Assembly: GCA_900112325.1 (NCBI GenBank)
Contig: FOLJ01000008.1
Coordinates: 186,001-250,000 of the forward strand
DNA from: Micromonospora sediminimaris
GTDB lineage: Bacteria > Actinomycetota > Actinomycetes > Mycobacteriales > Micromonosporaceae
DNA length: 64,000 nucleotides
Direction: 5' to 3'
Made by a program: the position numbers and the translations under genes. Below the pieces are notes generated by a model that saw only the letters and a list, made by a program, of their open reading frames with translations, was not told the DNA's origin and made no database searches. Shown here in pieces: positions 37,344 to 45,621 of this stretch (its first letter is position 1; each line of letters starts with the position of its first letter).

Positions 37344-37472
37344 TCAGGAGACGGCGAAGATACCGGCCACACCGAGCAGGACCATCACCAGTACGGTCAA
37401 CAGCGCCCCCCGCTCACTCTCCACCGCCTGCTCGCGGTGCTCGGTCGCGGAGTTCGTCGGCTCGCCGGACAT
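37344..37472 (-). CDS. 42-residue single-helix membrane protein
   Basis: A tiny gene not flagged by length-based gene finding. Residues 1-23 are polar and charged (MSGEPTNSATEHREQAVESE), then a hydrophobic helix follows to residue 42 (LLTVLVMVLLGVAGIFAV). A GAGGAG ribosome site lies 7 bases before the ATG at 37472, and the frame has the genome's third-position GC bias. It resembles the 40-residue membrane protein at 3599 in size and shape. Function unknown. Confidence 0.6.
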   Translation of the reverse strand: MSGEPTNSATEHREQAVESERGALLTVLVMVLLGVAGIFAVS

Positions 37473-37567
37473 GCTTCGGCTCCTCGCTGCTCGGGGTGCG
37501 GGTCGGTCGCCTACCGCCAGCAGCCCACCAGCGTGCGAGCCCGACCACGGCTTCGTATGGTGAGGAC

Positions 37568-39184
37568 GTGAACGACCTCTCTGAGGGCGGGAGCGTGCCG
37601 CTACAGGACTGGTTCCTCACCGCACCGGAACGCGCCAACCCGGTCTCTGAGTTACCCGTCTGGACCAGTGGAAACCTCGCCGAGCCGCTGATTCACGGTG
37701 CCGCGTACTTCGACCGGCTTGTCACCGAGGTCGAGGGGCTGGGCGCCGGCGACCACCTCTTCTTCGCCGACTGGCGGGGCGACCCGGACGAGCGCCTCCG
37801 TCCGGACGGGCCGACCATCGCCCAGCTGTTCGCCCGCGCCGCTCAGCGCGGTGTGGTGGTCAAGGGTCTGATCTGGCGGTCGCACCTCGACGTGCTGTCC
37901 TACAGCCACCAGGAGAACCGCAACCTCAGCGAGGCGATTTCGGCCGCCGGCGGCGAGGTGCTGCTCGACCAGCGGGTCCGGCGAGGTGGATCACACCATC
38001 AGAAGCTTGTGGTGCTGCGCCGTCCGGCCGCCCCCGAGCAGGACATCGCCTTTGTCGGCGGCATCGACCTGTGCCACAGCCGCCGCGACGACGTCGCGCA
38101 CCACGGTGACCCGCAGGCGGTACGGATGGCCGCCGCCTACGGTGACCATCCGCCCTGGCACGACGTGCAGCTCGCGCTGCGCGGGCCGGTGGTGGGCGCG
38201 CTGGACACCACGTTCCGCGAACGCTGGACCGACCCGATGCCGCTGGACTCGGAGAACCCCCTGGCCTATCTGCGCGACCGGCTCCGCGGCGCGGACCTCA
38301 CCGCCGGGCCGCTGCCGGAGCAGCCGGCCGACCCGCCGGCCTGCGGGCCGCACCACGTCCAGGTGTTGCGCACCTACCCCGCGGTCCGACCCCGGTACGC
38401 GTTCGCCCCGGACGGCGAACGCACGGTGGCCCGGGGCTACACCAAGGCGGTACGCCGCGCCCGTCGGCTGATCTACCTGGAGGACCAGTACCTCTGGTCC
38501 ACCGAGGTCGCCGAACTCTTCGCCGGAGCGCTGCGCGACAATCCGGAGTTGCATCTGGTCGCCGTGGTGCCACGCCATCCCGACGTGGACGGGCGGCTGG
38601 CCCTGCCGCCGAACACGGTCGGTCGCGAGCAGGCGTTGGCCCTCTGCGAGCAGACCGCGGCGGGGCGGGTGCACGTCTTCGATGTGGAGAACCACGCCGG
38701 CACCCCGGTCTACGTGCACGCCAAGGTGTGCGTGGTCGACGACGTGTGGGCCTGCGTCGGCAGCGACAACTTCAACCGGCGGTCCTGGACCCACGACAGC
38801 GAACTCTCCTGCGCGGTGCTGGACGACACCGCGGACGCACGCCACCCGCACGATCCGGCCGGTCAGGGTGACGGAGCCCGGCATTTCGCCCGGGACCTCC
38901 GGCTACGCCTGCTCCGCGAGCATCTGGACCGCGATCCGGCCGGCGGCGACGACGCGGACCTGATCGACCCGGACGACGCGGTCACCGCGATCACCGCCGC
39001 CGCCGAGGCGTTGCAACGCTGGTACGACGGCGGCCAGGTGGGCCCTCGTCCACCCGGCCGGCTGCGACCGCACCGTGCCCGACACCTGCCCTGGTGGACC
39101 CGGGCCTGGGCGCTGCCCGCGTACCGTCTGGTCTACGACCCCGACGGCAGACCGCTGCGGGCCCGCCGGTCCGGCACCTGGTAG
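37568..39184 (+). CDS. Phospholipase D-like protein with one canonical HKD motif
   Basis: A 538-residue PLD-superfamily protein without a signal peptide. The first HKD region is GGSHHQKLVVLRR (about residue 140-152): His and Lys are present but the Asp expected four residues later is missing. The second, VHAKVCVVDDVWACVGSDNFNRRS (in parts: VHAKVCVVDD near 383), is canonical. Such proteins are cardiolipin-synthase or phospholipase-D relatives. The GTG at 37568 has GTGAGG upstream; GTG 37595 is an in-frame alternative. Its 3' end overlaps the convergent decarboxylase gene by 52 bases. Confidence 0.9.
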   Translation: MNDLSEGGSVPLQDWFLTAPERANPVSELPVWTSGNLAEPLIHGAAYFDRLVTEVEGLGAGDHLFFADWRGDPDERLRPDGPTIAQLFARAAQRGVVVKGLIWRSHLDVLSYSHQENRNLSEAISAAGGEVLLDQRVRRGGSHHQKLVVLRRPAAPEQDIAFVGGIDLCHSRRDDVAHHGDPQAVRMAAAYGDHPPWHDVQLALRGPVVGALDTTFRERWTDPMPLDSENPLAYLRDRLRGADLTAGPLPEQPADPPACGPHHVQVLRTYPAVRPRYAFAPDGERTVARGYTKAVRRARRLIYLEDQYLWSTEVAELFAGALRDNPELHLVAVVPRHPDVDGRLALPPNTVGREQALALCEQTAAGRVHVFDVENHAGTPVYVHAKVCVVDDVWACVGSDNFNRRSWTHDSELSCAVLDDTADARHPHDPAGQGDGARHFARDLRLRLLREHLDRDPAGGDDADLIDPDDAVTAITAAAEALQRWYDGGQVGPRPPGRLRPHRARHLPWWTRAWALPAYRLVYDPDGRPLRARRSGTW

Positions 39185-39867
39185 CTCGGCTCCAGCTCGC
39201 CGAGCACCGTCAGCCCACCGGGGTACGCGAACGAGGAGCGCGGCGAGTAGTAGCCCCAGGCGATGGTGAGCGGGTTCTCCGGGCGCAACGCGTACACCGG
39301 GTGGTCCGGATCGAGGAACTCGACCGACTCGATCTCGAAGGCGGTGGACGGTTCGGCGACCACCGGATAGATGCTGCTGACCAGTTGACCGTGCAACTCG
39401 GTCAGGTAGCGGTGGTGTCCGTTGTGCATGGCGTGGCCGGTGTCGCCGACGCGTACCTGGGCCCGGATCACCGGCACGCCCTCGATGTCCGTCCCGGTGA
39501 CGATCGTGCCGCCCCGCTCGGTGATGCTGGTGCGGCCGGGTACGGCCGGGGCACCCCGGGCCAGGGCGTACCCGCGTACCCGCTCGCTGGAGGTGACGTA
39601 GTGGGTCCACCAGCCGCCCGGGGTCACCCCATCCGGGGCGTCCATCCCGACGAGCGTGACGCCGAGGTAGGTCAGGGAGTAGGGACCGAAGCCGGAGGTC
39701 TGGCTCTCGTCGTCCACCACGTACTGGTTCATGAAGACCTCGCGGTCCGGGTGGGGCCGCAGCCCCTCGGGGACCAGCGCCGCCACCGCGTCCGGGTCTG
39801 CCGGCAACCAGCTGAAGTACAGCGTCCGGCTGTTCACGACGAGGTGGGGAACGGCAGGATCGAGCAC
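39133..39867 (-). CDS. Acetoacetate decarboxylase-like protein
   Basis: A 244-residue protein of the acetoacetate decarboxylase superfamily, beta-barrel fold. N-terminal NSRTLYFSWLPADPDAVAALVPEGLRP is characteristic; later EVFMNQYVVDDESQTSGFG and YSLTYLGVTLVGMD line the cavity. A Schiff-base Lys of classical decarboxylases was not located, so catalytic activity is doubtful; related proteins act in secondary metabolism. The GTG at 39867 has a GGAGG ribosome site. It is convergent with the phospholipase D gene, sharing 52 bases. Confidence 0.75.
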   Translation of the reverse strand: MLDPAVPHLVVNSRTLYFSWLPADPDAVAALVPEGLRPHPDREVFMNQYVVDDESQTSGFGPYSLTYLGVTLVGMDAPDGVTPGGWWTHYVTSSERVRGYALARGAPAVPGRTSITERGGTIVTGTDIEGVPVIRAQVRVGDTGHAMHNGHHRYLTELHGQLVSSIYPVVAEPSTAFEIESVEFLDPDHPVYALRPENPLTIAWGYYSPRSSFAYPGGLTVLGELEPSYQVPDRRARSGLPSGS

Positions 39868-40259
39868 GGCACCTCCGGATCAGGGATGTACCCCGCGACG
39901 CTAAGCCCGGTCCCGTTCACGGGACAACGACGGATTGGTGACACTCCGCTTGCCAGCTGCGGCGACCGTCGTCCGTTCGACGCCCCGGCGGCCCCATCCG
40001 GACGGGCGGTGATGTACGGACGGTCATCTACCACTGGCCCGATCGGCCGTTCATGCAGGGTCTCCGCGACGATCTGACCGCGCCCGACAGGTTGACCTTG
40101 ACCCTTTCGCGGCTTTCATGCCTAGAAATTACTTAAGTACATCGTCCTTTCGGCTAGATTTCCAGGAGACGATCGGGCTAAGGTGACTCCCGAACGTACT
40201 AACAGAACTAACCAAAGCGTCACGTCTATATCCGCGGACGAGGTGCAGGGAGGACCACC
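39868..40259. other. Long promoter/leader region of sigma factor gene
   Basis: About 390 bases without a convincing gene. The stretch around 40115-40160 is clearly AT-rich for this genome (GCCTAGAAATTACTTAAGTA). TTGACC-type -35-like hexamers occur near 40093-40104. No riboswitch family was recognised. A long 5' leader or several promoters for the sigma gene are likely. Confidence 0.5.
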
Positions 40260-41102
40260 ATGACCGCGTCAACGATCACTGAATCGGCGACCACCCCGGC
40301 AACCCCGACCACCCCGGCAACCCCGGCCCCGAAGCTCGACCCGCGGGCGCTCACCGACAGCGCCGCCGAGCTGCTGAACGCCATGGCGGCGCTGCCGGCC
40401 GGGCATCCCTCCCGGGCCGCGCTGCGTGACCGGGCGATCGAGGCCTGGCTGCCGCTCGCCAACCACCTCGCCCACCGCTACAGCGGTCGCGGCGAGCCCA
40501 CCGACGACCTGGCGCAGACCGCCGCCGTCGGCCTCATCAAGGCCATCGACAAGTTCGACCCGTCCCGTGGGGTCGACTTCGCCGGGTACGCGATCCCCAC
40601 CATCATCGGCGAGCTGAAGCGGCACTTCCGCGACCGGACGTGGGACATCCGCGTGCCTCGCCGCTTGCAGGAGCTGCGGCTGGCCATCTCCGACGCCAAC
40701 AGCACCCTGCTGCAGTCCCTGGGCCGCTCCCCGACCGTGGCCGACATCGCCGCTCACCTCAAGCTCACCGAGGAAGAGGTGCTGGAGGGCCTGGAGGGCG
40801 CCCGCGCGTACAACGCGGTGTCGCTGTCCACCCCGACCGGTGACGGCGACCGCGCGACCGAGCTGGGCGACATGCTCGGCGGTGAGGACAGCGAGTTCGA
40901 GCTGGCCGAGCTGCGGGTGGCACTGGGCCCGGCGCTGGCCACGCTGGACGAGCGCGAGCAGAAGATCCTGACGCTGCGGTTCTACGGCAACCTGACGCAG
41001 TCGCAGATCGCGGACCAGATCGGCGTGTCGCAGATGCACGTGTCGCGGCTGCTGGCCCGAGCCCTGACGAAGCTGCGGGGTCAGCTCGACGGCACGTACT
41101 AG
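40260..41102 (+). CDS. RNA polymerase sigma factor, SigB/SigF/SigG family
   Basis: A 280-residue group-3 sigma factor. A Thr/Pro/Ala-rich N-terminus (about 1-25) precedes region 2 (HLAHRYSGRGEPTDDLAQTAAVGLIKAIDKFDP, in parts: SGRGEPTDDLAQTAAVG), then VDFAGYAIPTIIGELKRHFRD and WDIRVPRRLQEL; region 4 ends in SQIADQIGVSQMHVSRLLARAL. This branch controls general stress or development under anti-sigma control. A GGAGG ribosome site precedes the ATG. No RsbV/RsbW gene is adjacent; the fused phosphatase/ATPase at 28208 is a possible partner, unproven. A very strong terminator follows. Confidence 0.93.
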   Translation: MTASTITESATTPATPTTPATPAPKLDPRALTDSAAELLNAMAALPAGHPSRAALRDRAIEAWLPLANHLAHRYSGRGEPTDDLAQTAAVGLIKAIDKFDPSRGVDFAGYAIPTIIGELKRHFRDRTWDIRVPRRLQELRLAISDANSTLLQSLGRSPTVADIAAHLKLTEEEVLEGLEGARAYNAVSLSTPTGDGDRATELGDMLGGEDSEFELAELRVALGPALATLDEREQKILTLRFYGNLTQSQIADQIGVSQMHVSRLLARALTKLRGQLDGTY

Positions 41103-41113
41103 GAGGGGGTGGC

Positions 41114-41148
41114 GATGGTGGCCGGGTCCGATGGACCCGGCCACCATC
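41114..41148 (+). terminator. Perfect 16-bp stem terminator after sigma gene
   Basis: GATGGTGGCCGGGTCC (41114-41129) is exactly complementary to GGACCCGGCCACCATC (41133-41148) around a 3-base loop, followed by GTCTTTG. It lies between convergent genes. Confidence 0.88.
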
Positions 41149-41159
41149 GTCTTTGCACC

Positions 41160-41753
41160 TCAGCCGGCGACGGGCTCCCGCCACATCGGCCAGAACGGCG
41201 TGCCGTCGGGCAGCCGGAACGGCTCGGCGACCCGGTAGCCGTGCCGCGCGTACAGGTCGCGGCTGGTCTCGCTGCTCGCCTCCAGGTATGCCGGCATGCC
41301 GTTGGCGTCCAGCCAGGCGTGGTGGTGGCGCAACAGCGCGCTGCCGACGCCCTGGCCCTGGCGGTCCGGACGCACGGCCAGCAGTGCCAGGTGGTGATGA
41401 TCGTCGTGCGGATGGTTGGCGGCGAACAGCTCGTCCAGGTGCACGAAGTTAGGGGTCCACTCCCCGCACGCCGAGGCCAGCCGGGTGTCGTAGTCCTCCG
41501 GCGGCGGCAGCGGTTCACCGACGGACGGCAGCCAGACCGCCACCCCGGCCCGGTCCTCGGTGCCGAACACCAGTCCGTGCCGAGTGGCGTGGTCGACGAT
41601 GATCTCGAAGTTCCCGGCCAGCACCGACTCCCGCTTGGCCTCGTCCGGCACCAGCCAGCGAGGCTGGTCCAGCACCATGAAGGCCTCGGCGATCCGCGCG
41701 GCGACCCACCGGGCGTCGTCCTCGCCGAGCCGGCCGATCTCCGGCGGGGTCAC
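41160..41753 (-). CDS. GNAT N-acetyltransferase
   Basis: A 197-residue acetyltransferase. The N-terminal part has GRLGEDDARWVAARIAEAF; the acetyl-CoA loop is LALLAVRPDRQGQGVGSALLRHHHAWLD with the R-x-x-G-x-G/A pattern, and the C-terminal half shows ETSRDLYARHGYRVAEPF. The family suggests small-molecule or protein acetylation. Its GTG start at 41753 overlaps the APC permease stop as GTGA, so it is cotranslated with that gene and may act on the permease substrate. Confidence 0.9.
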   Translation of the reverse strand: MTPPEIGRLGEDDARWVAARIAEAFMVLDQPRWLVPDEAKRESVLAGNFEIIVDHATRHGLVFGTEDRAGVAVWLPSVGEPLPPPEDYDTRLASACGEWTPNFVHLDELFAANHPHDDHHHLALLAVRPDRQGQGVGSALLRHHHAWLDANGMPAYLEASSETSRDLYARHGYRVAEPFRLPDGTPFWPMWREPVAG

Positions 41754-43273
41754 CGCCGCACCTCCGCCGTGGGCGTCGGCTCGGCCACCGGCGCGGGGGT
41801 CACCACGGCCGCCGCGCTCTCCGCGCCCAGGCCGATCCGGGCGTACGTGTCGGGACGCCGCCGCCGTAGCGACAGGCCCCACAGTCCGCCCAGCAGCGCC
41901 GCCACCGGGTAGGCCAGCGGGATCGCCCAGCGCAGCGGCGAATCCGGCTCGACCCCGAGCAGGTTGGCGAAGTTCTGCACCGCCAGCACGATGATCGCGA
42001 TCAGCGCGATCACGGCGATGCCCGGCGCGACCAACCGCCGCCACAGCGTCTCCTGCGCCTCGCCGCGGGCGAAGTACGCAATGATCGCGACCGCGGTGGT
42101 AGCGATCAGCAGCAGCACGCCGAACCCGCCGCTGGTGCCCAGCCAGAAGAACAGTTGCAGGACCGGATCCCAGCCGTTGACCGCGTACAGGATGATCACC
42201 AGCAGACCGAGCGCGCTCTGCGCGAGCGAGGCGGCGCGGGGTGCGCCGGTGGTCGGTGAGGTACGGCCGAACACCGCGGGCAGCACCCGCTCCCGGCCCA
42301 GCGCGAAGGTGTAGCGCGCGGTGGTGTTGTGGAACGAGATCATGGCGGCCAGTACCGAGGTCAGGAAGAGTGCCTGCCCGATGGTCAGGACGGTGTCACC
42401 CAGGTGCGCACCGGCCAGGTTGAAGATCAGCTCGACGCTCTGGGTGCCCGCCTCCTCGACGATCCGGTCCGGTCCGACCGCCACCGTCATGCTCCACGAG
42501 GAGAGCGCGTAGACCACCGCGATGATCGCCACGGACAGGTAGGTGGCCATCGGCACCGTACGCTTCGGGTCCTTGCTCTCCTCGCTGAAGACCACAGCTG
42601 CCTCGAAGCCGACGAAACCGAGGATCGCCAGTACGAGCACCGCGCCGAGCCCCGGCACGAAGAAGTTCTCCGGCGAGAACGCGGCGAAGCTCACGTCGCC
42701 GCCGGCCGGGTTGCCCAGCTGGCCGAGATCGAACACCACGATGATGGCGATCTCGGCGCAGAGCAGCGCCGCCAGCACCATGCCGTTGATGTCCACTCGG
42801 AGCAGGCCGAGCATCGCCACCAGCGCCCACGCCACCAGCGCCACGATCCACCACTGCGGGGTGATCCCGAACAGCCGGTCCAGCACCGGTGCCGCCGCCG
42901 CGCCGATGGTCCCGTAGAGCCCGACCTGGAGGGCGTTGTAGGCGATCAGCGCCACCCAGGCCGTACCCACCCCGGCCGGGCGTCCCAGCCCACGTGCCAC
43001 GTACGCGTAGAAGGCCCCGGCGTTGGCCATCCGACGGGCCATCGCCACGTAGCCGACGGAGAACACGGCGAGCACCACGGCCACCGCCAGGAAGGCCAGC
43101 GGAATGCCGAGCACGCCGATGACGCCGTAGCCGGTGGTGACCACGCCGGCGACCACGGTCAGCGGTGCCGCCGCGGAGAGAACGAAGAAAATCACTGAGG
43201 GGACGCCGAGCCGGCCACGGGCCAGCGCCTCGGAGACGTTGCTAGGTCGTTCGGTTGTCGCTGTCGAGGACAT
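41750..43273 (-). CDS. APC-superfamily amino acid permease
   Basis: A 507-residue transporter with about 12 helices. The opening LGVPSVIFFVLSAAAPLTVVAGV matches TM1 of actinobacterial APC permeases (with its unwound Gly-rich segment), and IVVFDLGQLGNP and GFVGFEAAVVFSEESKDPKRTVP give the TM6 region and following loop. The C-terminus is cytoplasmic and Pro/Ala-rich. The substrate is probably an amino acid or amine. The ATG has GGAG upstream. The GNAT gene overlaps its stop, and the GPP34 gene lies 36 bases upstream on the same strand. Confidence 0.9.
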   Translation of the reverse strand: MSSTATTERPSNVSEALARGRLGVPSVIFFVLSAAAPLTVVAGVVTTGYGVIGVLGIPLAFLAVAVVLAVFSVGYVAMARRMANAGAFYAYVARGLGRPAGVGTAWVALIAYNALQVGLYGTIGAAAAPVLDRLFGITPQWWIVALVAWALVAMLGLLRVDINGMVLAALLCAEIAIIVVFDLGQLGNPAGGDVSFAAFSPENFFVPGLGAVLVLAILGFVGFEAAVVFSEESKDPKRTVPMATYLSVAIIAVVYALSSWSMTVAVGPDRIVEEAGTQSVELIFNLAGAHLGDTVLTIGQALFLTSVLAAMISFHNTTARYTFALGRERVLPAVFGRTSPTTGAPRAASLAQSALGLLVIILYAVNGWDPVLQLFFWLGTSGGFGVLLLIATTAVAIIAYFARGEAQETLWRRLVAPGIAVIALIAIIVLAVQNFANLLGVEPDSPLRWAIPLAYPVAALLGGLWGLSLRRRRPDTYARIGLGAESAAAVVTPAPVAEPTPTAEVRR

Positions 43274-43309
43274 GAACTGCTCCGGTCTGAGGGGAAGGGG
43301 TGTTCCGGG

Positions 43310-43936
43310 TCAGGGAGCGCCGCGCAGCACCGCCGCACCGACGGCGGCTTCGGTGTGCGCCACGAGTTCCTTCAGCGGGTCGGGCAGTGCCGGGATGATC
43401 AGGTTGAGTCGGTGGTGGGCCCGCGGACCGGCGCTCCACAGCACCTCCCGGGTCAGCCCTGCGGCGGCGACCAATCCGAGCAGCGTCGCGTCGGGCACGC
43501 TTGGCGGCTCGGCACGCTCCAGCAGCGCACGCAGCCGGGTCGCGGGCCAGGCCACCACGTTGAGGTCGATCGGCTGGTAGGTGACGGTGGTCCGCAACAG
43601 CCGCCGGCTCTCCTGCCGGCGCAGGACGCCGGCCCGGGACAGCCGCTCGCCCACCGAGGTCACCGACGTCTGCGCGAGAAAACTGAGCCAGGTACGCACC
43701 GACTGGTGCTGAGCCTCGCCGATCAACTGGTCCAGCACGGTGTGCGCCAACGCGTCGGCTGGCGGCCGGCGGTCGATCACGCTGACCTGACCGGCGACGA
43801 CCGTGATGTGTCCATAGAGGATCAGCTCGCCGAGGAGACCCCCTGCCAGCCCGAGGCCGGTCGCCGCCGGGTGCAGCTTCGCCTTGCCCCGGGTGTCGTT
43901 GTGCGCGATCAGAAAGAACTCGTCGGCGGTGAGCAC
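43310..43936 (-). CDS. GPP34 (GOLPH3-like) family protein
   Basis: A 208-residue protein of the Golgi phosphoprotein 3 superfamily found in actinobacteria. Markers: LTADEFFLIAHND at the N-terminus, AATGLGLAGGLLGELILYGH with the Gly/Leu pattern, and a long basic C-terminal half that in eukaryotic homologues binds phosphoinositides. The bacterial role is unknown; membrane-associated secondary metabolism or lipid binding is often proposed. The GTG has a GGGAGG ribosome site. It heads a possible transcript with the APC permease (36-base gap). Confidence 0.88.
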   Translation of the reverse strand: MLTADEFFLIAHNDTRGKAKLHPAATGLGLAGGLLGELILYGHITVVAGQVSVIDRRPPADALAHTVLDQLIGEAQHQSVRTWLSFLAQTSVTSVGERLSRAGVLRRQESRRLLRTTVTYQPIDLNVVAWPATRLRALLERAEPPSVPDATLLGLVAAAGLTREVLWSAGPRAHHRLNLIIPALPDPLKELVAHTEAAVGAAVLRGAP

Positions 43937-44077
43937 ACGTCCTCCCGAGCCGGCCGTCCACAGTGATCGCTAACCGGAAAAGGATGCACCGAGCGCAACT
44001 GCAACGCAACTCCCGTTTTGGCCAGTTGCACTCCGTGGTGAAGCGACCTGCGCCTTTTCCCGTGACAGACTCGGAGG

Positions 44078-44920
44078 GTGACCGCGAGCCCCACCGTTCG
44101 ACGCCGCCGCATCGCCCGGGAACTACGCCAGCTACGTGAGCGCGCCGGGATGACCCTGGATGTCGCCGCCCGACAGTTGGACATGTCCAAGAGCAACCTG
44201 TCCCGCATCGAGAACGCCCAGATCGGCATCAAGCCACGCGACGTCCGGGCCGCGCTCGCGCTGTACCAGGTCACCGGCAACGACGCCGAGGCGCTCATCG
44301 AGATCGCCCGGGGCGCACAGCAACGCGGCTGGTGGCAGCACTACAGCGACGTCCTCCCGGAATGGTTCGAGTTCTACGTGGGACTGGAGGCTGAGGCCGC
44401 CACCCTGCGCACCTACGAGGCCGAGGCGGTGCCCGGCCTGTTGCAGACCGAGGCGTACGCCCGCGAGGTGTACCGGCTGACCGCCGGCGAGGACGATCTG
44501 GACCGCAAGGTGGCCGCTCGGTTGCGCCGGCAGGACGTGCTGCGCGGCGACGCGCCGGTGGAGTTGTCGGTGGTGCTGAACGAGGCAGTACTGCTACGCC
44601 CTGTCAGCGATCGCACCGTCATGGCGGGCCAGATGAGCCACCTGGAAACCCTCGCCCAACTACCTAACGTAACGGTCCAGGTACTTCCGTTCGAGGCCGG
44701 TGGACATCCGGCCATGAACTCGCCGTACGTGATCCTCACGTTCGCCGACGCGGCCGACGCGGCCGTTGTCTACCTGGAAAATCTCTCCACGGGCCTGGCA
44801 CTGGAGGAGGGTGCGCAGGTGCGCTCGTATAGCCTTGTGCACGAGAGGCTGTGCAGTCTGGCACTCGATCCAGCGGCGTCCCTGATCCGCCTGAAGGAAG
44901 CTTCTCGTTACTTTACGTGA
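44078..44920 (+). CDS. XRE-family regulator with DUF5753 domain
   Basis: A 280-residue protein: an N-terminal XRE helix-turn-helix (about 8-65; ARELRQLRERAGMTLDVAARQ, LDMSKSNLSRIENAQ) and a C-terminal DUF5753 domain, seen in FYVGLEAEAATLRTYEAEAVPGLLQTEAYA. This pair of domains is found in hundreds of copies in streptomycetes and micromonosporas, usually next to a small DUF397 gene. Together they resemble a toxin-antitoxin-like or developmental switch. The GTG has GGAGG almost directly upstream; CAGACT six bases further up could give a leaderless transcript instead. Confidence 0.93.
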   Translation: MTASPTVRRRRIARELRQLRERAGMTLDVAARQLDMSKSNLSRIENAQIGIKPRDVRAALALYQVTGNDAEALIEIARGAQQRGWWQHYSDVLPEWFEFYVGLEAEAATLRTYEAEAVPGLLQTEAYAREVYRLTAGEDDLDRKVAARLRRQDVLRGDAPVELSVVLNEAVLLRPVSDRTVMAGQMSHLETLAQLPNVTVQVLPFEAGGHPAMNSPYVILTFADAADAAVVYLENLSTGLALEEGAQVRSYSLVHERLCSLALDPAASLIRLKEASRYFT

Positions 44921-44963
44921 CCGCTGCACCGCGGTCACCCTCGGTATCGACGAAGGGATCGCG

Positions 44964-45155
44964 ATGACCGCGCTCGACCTGTCCCGGGCGGAGTGGCGCA
45001 CCAGCACGCGCAGTGTGGGCAACGGCAACTGCGTCGAGGTGGCCACCATCGACGGTGGGGTCGCGGTTCGGGACAGCAAGGATCGTCGTGGCCCCGTGCT
45101 GACCTTCCCACCGTCGGCGTGGACCGCCTTCGTCGCCGGCGTCCACACTCGCTGA
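44964..45155 (+). CDS. DUF397 domain small protein
   Basis: A 63-residue protein, the usual partner of XRE-DUF5753 regulators. The family pattern is intact: W-R-T-S-T-R-S, GNCVEVA, VAVRDSKDRRGPVL and FPPSAWTAFV. It may be the effector or antagonist bound by the regulator, as in the BldB/AbaA-like systems; experimental support across the family is limited. A GAAGGGA ribosome site precedes the ATG. It is 43 bases after the regulator gene. Confidence 0.92.
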   Translation: MTALDLSRAEWRTSTRSVGNGNCVEVATIDGGVAVRDSKDRRGPVLTFPPSAWTAFVAGVHTR

Positions 45156-45621
45156 CCCCGCCACCGCCCGCCGGGCTCGCACACACCCCACCCCTTGAGC
45201 GAAGCGGCGGCCAGAGAAGCCAACCGTCACAATCTGTCATCTAGACGCGGCGTTCTCGCAGATGACCCTCCGCAACCGCGCCACTCACCCACCCACCTCT
45301 CACCCTCCGCCCTTTGCTCTGCTTCAACCCACGCACCCCCCGACCGAGCTGCCATAACGTCCGCGCCGGCTAATCGCACAAAAGGCTGACCGCGCACGGA
45401 AGGTAACCGTTGCGTGGGTTGAAGCAGAGCAAAGGGGCGGAAGACCCTGTGCGGGGCTGAGGGAAGCGGCTACGCGTTGTGACGGGCATGCCCATGACGA
45501 CGGGCACCGACGCAGATGCCCTCGACAAGTCAAGGCACCGACGCGGACAGCACCAGGCGGGCGCGGTCCGGCGCACCCACACGGATGCGGTCCCGATGGC
45601 CCGCATGCGGGCGCGGGGGCG
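45156..45621. other. Gene-poor region upstream of hrpB
   Basis: About 465 bases. It holds the inverted repeat above, a less GC-rich flank and no reading frame I would accept: a 64-residue frame (45195-45389) has no ribosome site and runs through the repeat. The promoter of hrpB should lie near its 3' end. Confidence 0.55.
45306..45441. repeat. Long inverted repeat in intergenic region
   Basis: A perfect 26-base arm (45310-45335, containing TTTGCTCTGCTTCAACCCAC) faces its complement at 45411-45436. With one bulged G the arms grow to about 30 bases (45306-45335 and 45411-45441). The 75-base loop contains no gene. No transposase or target duplication was seen. It could be a non-autonomous element (MITE-like) or a folded RNA. 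Confidence 0.8.

Noticed and set aside
45195..45389. A 64-codon frame near the inverted repeat
   Set aside because: No start signal, ends inside the repeat, and the peptide is low complexity. Could be revisited if expressed.
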